The translations under genes and the position numbers were made by a program. The notes below the pieces were generated by a model. That model saw only the letters and a list, made by a program, of their open reading frames with translations. It did no database searches and had not been told where the DNA came from. A stretch of 5,243 nt of DNA from Burkholderiaceae bacterium. Its GTDB lineage: Bacteria; Pseudomonadota; Gammaproteobacteria; Burkholderiales; Burkholderiaceae_C. The DNA lies in the NCBI GenBank assembly GCA_030726195.1, contig JANREF010000185.1, positions 1-5,243 on the forward strand, in the 5' to 3' direction. Every line of letters starts with the position of its first letter. Position 1 is the first letter of the stretch. Below, one piece after another: positions 1 to 5,243 of this stretch.

Positions 1-34
1 CTTTTAAACCCCGCCGCGATCAGCGAAGCCTTCG

Positions 35-64
35 ATTATGACACACTTTTTTGAGTATTTCGAA
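35..64 (-). promoter_or_regulatory. Putative second leftward promoter (P2-like)
   Basis: Read leftward, a CATAAT -10 box (40-35) is preceded by A- and T-tracts and followed by a GC-rich stretch. An upstream TTCGAA (64-59) at 18 bp is only a weak -35 match. An AT-rich upstream region with a GC-rich segment after the -10 is typical of stable-RNA promoters in beta- and gammaproteobacteria. The start would be near 28, so the transcribed gene lies beyond the left edge. The -10 is seen; the rRNA/tRNA assignment is inference. Confidence 0.45.
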
Positions 65-94
65 AAAATTTAGGGTTTCCACTAACTTTTTTGA
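45..94 (-). repeat. Two identical A-tract decamers 40 bp apart
   Basis: The decamer TCAAAAAAGT (minus-strand reading) occurs at 94-85 and again at 54-45, exactly 40 bp apart. A third tract, GAAAAAATTT, lies between them at 62-71. Such A-tracts bend DNA and often sit upstream of strong promoters. Here they lie just upstream of, and within the spacer of, the 35-40 promoter. Their role is inferred; the repeat itself is exact. Confidence 0.6.
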
Positions 95-121
95 ACTCTT
101 CGCAGACATTGCCTGCTATGC

Positions 122-171
122 GCTGCACCTTTCTTTGGACGCGCTTTTCAGTGCGTCTTCAGCAGTGCAGC
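122..171 (-). other. Nested stem-loop at the 5' end of the P1 transcript
   Basis: An outer stem pairs 122-128 with 165-171 (GCTGCAC with GTGCAGC, 7 bp, perfect). Inside it, 138-142 pairs with 153-157 (GACGC with GCGTC), extended to 7 bp by one G-U pair if transcribed from the plus strand and interrupted by one mismatch in the minus transcript. The structure begins where the leftward transcript from the 177-206 promoter should start, so it would form the 5' end of that leader RNA. It could also be the folded part of a small RNA; no U-rich terminator follows it. Confidence 0.4.
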
Positions 172-176
172 CTTGC

Positions 177-225
177 AGTATACGATAGCTTTTTGGCGCG
201 TGTCAAACATTTACAAAATATTTAT
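177..225 (-). promoter_or_regulatory. Strong sigma-70 promoter with UP-like element (P1-like), leftward
   Basis: On the minus strand there is a perfect -35 TTGACA (206-201), an 18-bp spacer and a TATACT -10 (182-177, five of six consensus bases). Directly upstream, 225-207 is AT-rich and follows the known UP-element pattern (A-rich, then TTTT at 218-215, then A-rich) in the right place to contact the alpha subunit of RNA polymerase. Transcription should begin near 170 and run out of the left edge. No convincing protein gene lies between it and the edge, which points to a stable-RNA operon. The promoter elements are seen; the identity of the transcript is inference. Confidence 0.75.
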
Positions 226-231
226 ACAACG

Positions 232-265
232 GCCTAGGCACTATTCTCAACTGCCCGGCCTAGGC
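232..265 (-). repeat. Inverted GCCTAGGC pair spanning the iorB stop codon
   Basis: The 8-bp palindrome GCCTAGGC occurs at 232-239 and 258-265, separated by 18 bp, so the two copies can pair as a hairpin in RNA. The iorB stop codon (TAG, 262-260) is inside the right-hand copy. No uninterrupted U-run follows the stem in the direction of iorB transcription, so it is not a classical intrinsic terminator. It may stabilise the mRNA 3' end or bind a protein. Confidence 0.45.
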
Positions 266-2536
266 GGCGATGCCGCCAACGGGCAGCCGTCTGTGACGCA
301 CCTGATTGAGCGCGAGCAAAGCATTCGACACAGCGGGCGCAAGCGGCGGGACACCGGGCTCACCCACACCTGCGGGCGCCCTGTTGCTGCGCACAATGTG
401 CGTGTACACCTTAGGGGTTTGCGACAGTTTGAGCATTGGGTAGTCTGGAAAGTTGGCCTGTTGAACCGCGCCATTTGCAATATCGATCTGTCCATAGGCC
501 ATCGCGGTTAAGGCGAACACCACGGAGCCCTCCATTTGCTGCGCCACAGTTTCGGGGTTGACCACCACGCCACAGTCGATGGCGCAGTGCACGTCCAACA
601 CGCGCCAAGAATTGTTGGGCAGCAGCTCAACGCGGGCGACTTGCGCCACTATGGAGCCGAACGACTCGTGCAGCGCCACACCCAAGGCCTGCCCAGCAGG
701 CAGTTTTTGTCCCCAGTTGGCGGCTCGCGCAGCCATGTCAAGGACCGCGGCATAGCGCGGCGCACCAACCAACAAGCCACGGCGAAAGGCAACAGGGTCT
801 TTTTGAGCGGCATGGGCCAGCTCGTCAATAAACGACTCGGAAAAGAATGCGTTGTGCGAGTGGCCGACCGAGCGCCAAAAGCCAACAGGCACGCCACTGT
901 CTGTCGCGGTATGCGCCATATGCTGATGCTCAAAACCGTAAGGCAGGTCAAACAAGCCTTCCGCGGTCGTCTTGTCTGGCATATCGACCGGGCCGGACAG
1001 CGCAGGCAAGGCACGGGCCATCCACCGCGGTGAAATGGCGTCGCCTGCGGAGTCGATACGCAGACCATCCACCACGCCATAGCCGCCCACCCCGGCGGAC
1101 AGCGCCGCCACATGCATGGGGCGGTAGTAGTCGTGGCGCATGTCCTGCTCACGCTCCCACAGCAGCTGGACCGCTTGGCCCGGCATGGCCATGGCCACCC
1201 GCACGGCTTGGGCGACAAAGTCCACCTCCAAGCGCCGGCCAAAGCCACCGCCGAGCTGTGTCACGACCAGATCAATTTGATCCAGCTCTACCCCAGCGAT
1301 CTCCGCCGCCTTGGCCTTGACCATACCGGGGACTTGCGTGGGTACCCACAATTTCAGTCTGGTGCCGACAAGTTGCGCCGTGCAGTTCATGGGCTCCAGC
1401 GTGGCGTGCGCTAAATAAGGGGCTTGGTACGTGGCGAGCAACTGGTTGGCCGCGTTGGCTTGCCAAGTTGCCACGTCGCCTTTTTCGTAGAAGGTAAAGC
1501 CGTCTTTGGCCTGCACTGCGGCTTGTAACTGTGCCGCAATGGCAGTCGAGTCTATGCTGGCTCCTTCGCCGCTAGTCCAAGACACCACGACTTTGTCGGC
1601 CCCCTGCTTGGCCTGCCAAGTGGTTTTGGCAACTACTGCGAAGCCACCAGCGCTTTGCGCATCTGGCGGAAACTGCACCACTTGCAACACGCCCGGTACG
1701 GCTGTGGCGGGGGCGACATTCAGAGACGCCACATCACCTTTGAGCGTGGGCGCCATGCGCGCCACGGCAAACACCATCCCCGGCACACGCACATCAATAC
1801 CGAATATGGCCGCGCCTTTCACCTTAGAAGGTATATCTGTTCGTGGCGTAGGCTGCCCCAGCAAGGTGAACGCCGATTGCGGCTTGAGCGTCACGGTCAC
1901 GGCATCGGCTTGTGCCGCCGCATCGGCCAGCTCGCCAAAGTGCGCGCTGCGTGCGCCGCCCACCACGCGGCCAGCCTCAATGCGAATGCGGTCCAGCGGC
2001 ACTTGCCACTGCTGGGCTGCAGCATGGCGCAGTCGGGCACCTACCGTGGCTGCAGCCACCCGCACAGGCTCCCAAGCGTCGGCAACTGTAGAAGAGCCAC
2101 CCGTGGCATTGATGCCCAGCTCACGCACAATCTTGCTCACCAGCCACTGCGTCGCACGAATGTGGGTGGCCAGCTCAGGGCCCTCTGTGTCTAGCGGGTG
2201 AAAGGGCAAAGAGCCCATGAGCATGGCCACGTTGCCGTAAATGGCATCGCCGCCGGCTTGCTCTATCCGAACCATGTCCAGCGGCATGTTCAACTCTTCG
2301 GCCACCAACATGGGTAAAGCGGTGTGCACGCCTTGACCCATTTCGCTGCGAGGCATGGCCAGCACCACAGCACCATCAGCGGCAATTTTGAGCCAACCAT
2401 TAAGTGCCACTTCGCCAGCCTCCAACGGCAGAAGGCCAGGCTTGCCTTGACGCGAACGCGGGGGCATCACGCCCCAGCCCACCAACAAGGCACCGGTTAC
2501 ACCCGCTGCACCCAGAATAAAGTGGCGCCGCTTCAT
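260..2536 (-). CDS. iorB: Molybdopterin-binding large subunit of an IorB-type aldehyde/N-heterocycle oxidoreductase
   Basis: A 758-residue large subunit of a xanthine oxidase family molybdenum hydroxylase, of the isoquinoline 1-oxidoreductase beta type; the usual size is about 720-770. These enzymes hydroxylate aldehydes or N-heteroaromatics using water and pass electrons to the partner [2Fe-2S] subunit. A Tat signal is visible at residues 2-24 (KRRHFIL, then a hydrophobic stretch), so it acts in the periplasm or anchored to the membrane. Further motifs are MGQGVHT (66-72), TGGSST (145-150), an a/b hammerhead-like stretch near 241-260, EPMNC (381-385), GGGFGRR at the molybdopterin site (429-435), [14 protein letters not shown] (552-565) and GVGEPG (723-728), whose Glu726 should be the catalytic base. 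The start at 2536 is chosen because it begins the Tat motif, follows GGAGGT by five bases and overlaps the iorA stop as ATGA. An in-frame extension to 2728 would run through iorA. The substrate cannot be read from sequence, and the symbol denotes the family only. Confidence 0.93.
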   Translation of the reverse strand: MKRRHFILGAAGVTGALLVGWGVMPPRSRQGKPGLLPLEAGEVALNGWLKIAADGAVVLAMPRSEMGQGVHTALPMLVAEELNMPLDMVRIEQAGGDAIYGNVAMLMGSLPFHPLDTEGPELATHIRATQWLVSKIVRELGINATGGSSTVADAWEPVRVAAATVGARLRHAAAQQWQVPLDRIRIEAGRVVGGARSAHFGELADAAAQADAVTVTLKPQSAFTLLGQPTPRTDIPSKVKGAAIFGIDVRVPGMVFAVARMAPTLKGDVASLNVAPATAVPGVLQVVQFPPDAQSAGGFAVVAKTTWQAKQGADKVVVSWTSGEGASIDSTAIAAQLQAAVQAKDGFTFYEKGDVATWQANAANQLLATYQAPYLAHATLEPMNCTAQLVGTRLKLWVPTQVPGMVKAKAAEIAGVELDQIDLVVTQLGGGFGRRLEVDFVAQAVRVAMAMPGQAVQLLWEREQDMRHDYYRPMHVAALSAGVGGYGVVDGLRIDSAGDAISPRWMARALPALSGPVDMPDKTTAEGLFDLPYGFEHQHMAHTATDSGVPVGFWRSVGHSHNAFFSESFIDELAHAAQKDPVAFRRGLLVGAPRYAAVLDMAARAANWGQKLPAGQALGVALHESFGSIVAQVARVELLPNNSWRVLDVHCAIDCGVVVNPETVAQQMEGSVVFALTAMAYGQIDIANGAVQQANFPDYPMLKLSQTPKVYTHIVRSNRAPAGVGEPGVPPLAPAVSNALLALNQVRHRRLPVGGIAA

Positions 2537-3012
2537 GCTGCACCTCCAGTCACAGCCTGCGCCTGCAAGACTGTTGCGGCCTTGTGAATACCAGCGCGCA
2601 CGCGCTGGTAGGTGCCACAGCGGCAAATATTGGTCATGGCCGCGTCGATGTCGGCGTCTGTTGGCTGTGGCGTGCTGCTGAGCAGGGATGCCGCAGCCAT
2701 CAACATGCCGGACTGGCAGTAACCGCATTGCGGCACTTGCTCTTCAATCCAAGCCTGCTGCAACGCGTGCAAGGCGTCGCCCTGTGCCAGCCCCTCGATG
2801 GTGGTGATGTCCTGTCCCTGCGCGGCCGCCACCGGTAGCACACACGTGCGTACCGCTTGCCCGTTCATATGCACCGTACAGGCCCCACAGGCGGCGATAC
2901 CGCAGCCAAACTTGGTGCCCGTGAGATTGAGACTGTCACGCAGCACCCACAGCAACGGAGTCTCGGGAGCCACATCGACCGTGTGGCGTTGGCCGTTTAC
3001 AAGCAAATCCAT
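2533..3012 (-). CDS. iorA: [2Fe-2S] small subunit of an IorA-type oxidoreductase
   Basis: A 159-residue iron-sulfur subunit, full length for the family. The N-terminal plant-ferredoxin-like domain has Cys37, Cys42, Cys45 and Cys57 (C-x4-C-x2-C-x11-C). The C-terminal four-helix domain has Gln95-Cys96-x2-Cys99 and Cys130-x-Cys132, the second cluster near the molybdenum cofactor. All eight cluster ligands are present, so it should be functional. It carries electrons from the molybdenum site of IorB to an external acceptor, probably a cytochrome or quinone. It has no signal peptide and would be exported together with Tat-bearing IorB. It is the first gene of the operon, and its stop codon overlaps the iorB start, so translation is probably coupled. 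The ATG at 3012 has only a weak AAGGTG or GAGA ribosome site, but no better in-frame start exists. Confidence 0.95.
   Translation of the reverse strand: MDLLVNGQRHTVDVAPETPLLWVLRDSLNLTGTKFGCGIAACGACTVHMNGQAVRTCVLPVAAAQGQDITTIEGLAQGDALHALQQAWIEEQVPQCGYCQSGMLMAAASLLSSTPQPTDADIDAAMTNICRCGTYQRVRAGIHKAATVLQAQAVTGGAA
2542..2547 (-). promoter_or_regulatory. Ribosome binding site of iorB
   Basis: GGAGGT, a near-perfect Shine-Dalgarno on the minus strand, lies inside the 3' end of iorA, five bases before the ATG at 2536. It fixes the iorB start and rules out the longer in-frame extension. Confidence 0.85.
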
Positions 3013-3056
3013 ATTGAATCTCGCACCTTAAAAATAAGCGTTGGGTTATCTGGGAC

Positions 3057-3085
3057 ACTATAGCCTTGCGCAGCACCTGCAACAA
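3057..3085 (-). promoter_or_regulatory. Putative promoter of the iorAB operon
   Basis: On the minus strand TTGTTG (3085-3080) and TATAGT (3062-3057) are separated by exactly 17 bp. The -10 matches five of six consensus bases and the -35 matches the first three. The start would be near 3050, giving a leader of about 38 bases before the iorA ATG. The weak -35 fits a promoter that needs an activator; no specific operator is recognisable. Confidence 0.5.
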
Positions 3086-3149
3086 CGCACTTGTTAAACC
3101 CCTTGCGGCACGAGCGGTTTGGTAGCGCACAGTCCTTTAATCACATCTC

Positions 3150-3168
3150 GCCTAGGCTGCTCCTAGGC
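3150..3168 (+). promoter_or_regulatory. Perfect hairpin overlapping the uup ribosome binding site
   Basis: GCCTAGG (3150-3156) and CCTAGGC (3162-3168) form a perfect 7-bp stem with the 5-base loop CTGCT. The stem ends six bases before the uup ATG. The only Shine-Dalgarno-like bases at proper spacing, TAGG at 3164-3167, are in the right arm, so folding would hide them. This suggests control of uup translation or a binding site for a dimeric protein. The pairing is seen; the function is inference. Confidence 0.5.
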
Positions 3169-3174
3169 CAACAC

Positions 3175-5094
3175 ATGGCACTCATTTCATTAAATCAAGC
3201 GCACTTGGCTTTTGGTCACGTCGCCTTACTCGACTACTGCGACTTCGCACTTGAAACCCAAGAGCGCGTAGGTCTTATCGGCCGCAACGGCACGGGCAAG
3301 TCCTCCATGCTGAAGATATTGGCCGGCATGGAAAAGCCAGACGATGGCGAAGTGCAGCGCCAACTCAGTGTGCGCGTCGCCTACGTGGCGCAAGAACCCC
3401 TGCTCAACCCCGAGCACACCATTTTCGAGTCAGCCAGCGATGGCTTGGCCCAACTCAAAGCGGCGCGAGACCAGTACCTCAGTGGCGATGCTGACGCCGA
3501 CTTGGACGCCTTGCAAACCATTATTGAAGCGCAAGACGGCTGGAACTGGGAGCAACGCGTAGACGAAACCCTGCAGCGCCTGCGCCTAGACCCACAGGCC
3601 CGCGTATCGCAGCTCTCCGGCGGCATGCGCAAGCGTGTGGCGCTGGCCCAAGCCCTGGTCAGCCGCCCGGATGTCTTGCTGCTCGACGAGCCCACCAACC
3701 ATTTGGATATGGACGCCATTGTGTGGCTTGAAGAACTCTTGATCGCATTCAAAGGCAGCGTGGTCACCATCAGTCACGACCGTGCTTTTTTGAACCGTGT
3801 GGTCACCCGCATTGTGGAGCTGGACCGCGGCAAGCTGCTGAGTTACCCCGGCAACTTCGAGCAATACCAGCAACAAAAAGAAGAGCAGCTTGCACAAGAA
3901 GCCGTCATCAACGCCAAAGCCGACAAGCTGTTGGCGCAAGAAGAGGTGTGGATTCGCAAAGGCGTGGAAGCGCGCCGCACACGCAGCCAAAGCCGCATCG
4001 GCAGGCTGCAAGCCTTGCGCACGCAGCGCGAGCAGCGCCGCGACGTGGTGGGCCGCGTGCGTCTTGATGTCTCTACAGGTCAAAACAGCGGCAAAATCGT
4101 CGCCGAACTGGAAGACGTGAACAAAACCTTTGGCAGCGGCGACGCGGCGCGCCAAGTGGTCAAGAATTTCAGTTCAACGATTTTGCGCGGCGACAAGGTG
4201 GGTCTCATTGGCCCCAACGGCGCAGGCAAAACCACCTTGCTCAAAATCATTTTGGGCCAGCTCGAAGCCGATAGCGGCAAAGTGCGTTTGGGCAGTCAAC
4301 TGCAGGTGGCCTACTTCGATCAAATGCGCGACCAAATCGACCTGGACGCCACCCTAGAAGACACCATCAGCCCGGGCAGCGAGTGGATTGAGGTGAACGG
4401 CAGACGCACGCACGTGAAGAGCTACTTGAGCGACTTCTTGTTCTCGCCCGCACGCGCCAACGCGCCTGTACGCACCCTATCGGGCGGCGAGCGCAACCGC
4501 TTGTTGTTGGCGCGCTTGTTTGCCCGCCCGGCCAACGTCTTGGTGCTCGACGAGCCGACCAACGATTTGGACATCGACACACTAGACCTGCTCGAAGACG
4601 TGCTCGCCCAATTCAAGGGCACCGTATTTTTGGTCAGCCACGACCGTGCGTTTTTGGACAACGTGGTGACCAGCACCATCGTGAACGAAGGCCCGGGCAT
4701 TTGGCGCGAGTTTGAAGGCAACGTGCAAGACTGGCTGCAGCAATCTGAGCGCGCCGCCCAGTGGGCACTCACACGCGCTTCGGCCGACACGCCATCCAAG
4801 GCGCAAGCCGCGCCCGCAAGCGCCGCAACGACACCAGCCCCGACACCGCCCAGCGATGTGGGCGCGCCAGTGGCCAAGCGCAAACTCAGCTACAAAGAGC
4901 AGCGCGAGCTCGACGCCCTACCCGGCACTATCGCAGCGCTAGAGGCCGAGCACACCAAGGCCTCTGCGCAGCTGGCCGATGGCAGCTTGTACGTGAAAGA
5001 CTCTGCGCTGGCCACCCAGCTGGCCACGCGCATTCAAACCATTGACGACGAATTGCTCGCCGCCATGGAGCGCATGGAAGCACTGGGTGGCTGA
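3175..5094 (+). CDS. uup: Uup, ABC-F family ATPase
   Basis: A 639-residue soluble ABC-F protein with two ATP-binding domains and no membrane segments; E. coli Uup is of about the same length. Uup-type proteins act on ribosomes and on branched DNA, and their loss raises precise transposon excision. Domain 1 has Walker A GRNGTGKSS (36-44), signature LSGGM (147-151), Walker B ending DEP (171-173) and switch His201. Domain 2 has GPNGAGKTT (346-354), LSGGE (435-439), Asp459-Glu460 and His499. The charged inter-domain linker (about 220-300) is the tRNA-facing segment of ABC-F proteins. A Pro/Ala/Thr-rich tether (about 538-567) leads to the C-terminal KLSYKEQREL coiled-coil domain (570-639) that separates Uup from EttA and other relatives. 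The ATG at 3175 is chosen because MALISL is the usual family start; an in-frame TTG at 3091 would add 28 unrelated residues. It diverges from iorA. Confidence 0.95.
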   Translation: MALISLNQAHLAFGHVALLDYCDFALETQERVGLIGRNGTGKSSMLKILAGMEKPDDGEVQRQLSVRVAYVAQEPLLNPEHTIFESASDGLAQLKAARDQYLSGDADADLDALQTIIEAQDGWNWEQRVDETLQRLRLDPQARVSQLSGGMRKRVALAQALVSRPDVLLLDEPTNHLDMDAIVWLEELLIAFKGSVVTISHDRAFLNRVVTRIVELDRGKLLSYPGNFEQYQQQKEEQLAQEAVINAKADKLLAQEEVWIRKGVEARRTRSQSRIGRLQALRTQREQRRDVVGRVRLDVSTGQNSGKIVAELEDVNKTFGSGDAARQVVKNFSSTILRGDKVGLIGPNGAGKTTLLKIILGQLEADSGKVRLGSQLQVAYFDQMRDQIDLDATLEDTISPGSEWIEVNGRRTHVKSYLSDFLFSPARANAPVRTLSGGERNRLLLARLFARPANVLVLDEPTNDLDIDTLDLLEDVLAQFKGTVFLVSHDRAFLDNVVTSTIVNEGPGIWREFEGNVQDWLQQSERAAQWALTRASADTPSKAQAAPASAATTPAPTPPSDVGAPVAKRKLSYKEQRELDALPGTIAALEAEHTKASAQLADGSLYVKDSALATQLATRIQTIDDELLAAMERMEALGG

Positions 5095-5110
5095 AGCGCC
5101 ACGGTTGGCC

Positions 5111-5149
5111 GAGCCCAGTGACCAAGCCTAGTCGCTGAGCCTAGTCACC
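5111..5149. repeat. Imperfect 13-bp tandem repeat, three copies
   Basis: Three adjacent units, GAGCCCAGTGACC (5111-5123), AAGCCTAGTCGCT (5124-5136) and GAGCCTAGTCACC (5137-5149), lie in the convergent spacer after uup. The first and third differ at two positions and the second and third at three. A GTGAC/GTCAC pair (5118-5122 with 5144-5148) could form a weak stem, but there is no T-tract, so a terminator is doubtful. Confidence 0.55.
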
Positions 5150-5166
5150 GAGTTGCAGATCCGCCC

Positions 5167-5243
5167 TTACACCAGCAAGGTGTTCACACGGCGCACGTAG
5201 CTGGCGGGGTCTTCTGGCAAACCACCTTCGGCCAACAAGGCTT
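5167..5243 (-). CDS. C-terminal fragment of an unrecognised protein
   Basis: An open minus-strand frame enters from the right edge and stops at a TAA (5169-5167). It encodes 24 visible residues, including GGLPEDPASYVRRVNTLLV at the C-terminus. Codon choice (GCC, TTG, GTG, CGC) matches the neighbouring genes, and the placement is natural: convergent with uup across a 72-bp spacer. I do not recognise the family from so short a tail, and no function is proposed. Confidence 0.6.
   Translation of the reverse strand, partial: ALLAEGGLPEDPASYVRRVNTLLV

Noticed and set aside
20..109. Minus-strand 29-residue lysine-rich frame starting MSAKSSKK
   Set aside because: It coincides with the A-tract promoter region, which produces lysine codons by composition. 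The upstream AGG is too close to the ATG to be a good ribosome site.
173..511. Plus-strand 112-residue frame with TTG start
   Set aside because: It mostly mirrors the iorB C-terminus on the opposite strand and has no recognisable domain.
260..2728. Longer 822-residue version of the iorB frame
   Set aside because: The extra N-terminal part overlaps iorA in another frame and lacks family similarity. The Tat signal, Shine-Dalgarno and ATGA overlap all support the start at 2536.
3066..3082. TTGC/GCAA arms between the -35 and -10 boxes of the iorA promoter as an operator
   Set aside because: The arms are only four bases and the centre is not symmetric, so chance is a sufficient explanation.
3136..3141. 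TTTAAT as a -10 box for uup
   Set aside because: No acceptable -35 hexamer occurs 16-18 bp upstream, so the uup promoter is left uncalled.
3091..3174. TTG start adding 28 residues to Uup
   Set aside because: The extension reads through the intergenic hairpin, is unlike the family N-terminus, and has no ribosome site. ATG at 3175 gives the expected start.
3586..4155. Minus-strand 189-residue frame inside uup
   Set aside because: It is an antisense shadow of a well-supported gene, a common result of GC-rich codon bias.

Overview
The window looks like chromosomal DNA of a GC-rich betaproteobacterium, most likely Burkholderiales (Comamonadaceae-like). This rests on GC-rich codon use, close resemblance of the proteins to families common in that group, and the style of the promoter region at the left edge. 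It is an inference from appearance, with no database search behind it. I see no mobile element, CRISPR array, tRNA or rRNA gene body.

Layout from left to right. Positions 1-259 hold no convincing gene. They carry two leftward promoters in tandem: a near-consensus one at 201-206/177-182 with an AT-rich UP-like element, and a second -10 box at 35-40 with A-tracts. Together they look like the P1-P2 arrangement of a stable-RNA (rRNA or tRNA) operon whose body lies beyond the left edge. Positions 260-3012, all on the minus strand, are a two-gene operon for a molybdenum hydroxylase of the isoquinoline 1-oxidoreductase type. It consists of a small [2Fe-2S] subunit (iorA-like, 2533-3012) and a large molybdopterin-binding subunit with a Tat signal (iorB-like, 260-2536), overlapping by ATGA. 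Positions 3013-3174 are a divergent intergenic region with an iorA promoter and a perfect hairpin just before the next gene. Positions 3175-5094, on the plus strand, encode Uup, an ABC-F ATPase with its C-terminal coiled-coil domain. Positions 5095-5166 are a short convergent spacer with a degenerate 13-bp tandem repeat. Positions 5167-5243 are the C-terminal end of an unrecognised minus-strand gene.

How the parts relate. IorA and IorB should form one enzyme: substrate is hydroxylated at the molybdenum centre in IorB and electrons leave through the two iron-sulfur clusters of IorA. Only IorB has a signal peptide, so IorA would be carried out with it through the Tat system to work in the periplasm. 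Uup is a cytosolic housekeeping protein acting on ribosomes or DNA intermediates and has no evident link to the oxidoreductase. The genes themselves are ordinary. The more interesting signals are in the spacers: the tandem rrn-like promoters, a hairpin covering the only plausible Shine-Dalgarno of uup, and paired GCCTAG(G) motifs at all three gene boundaries.
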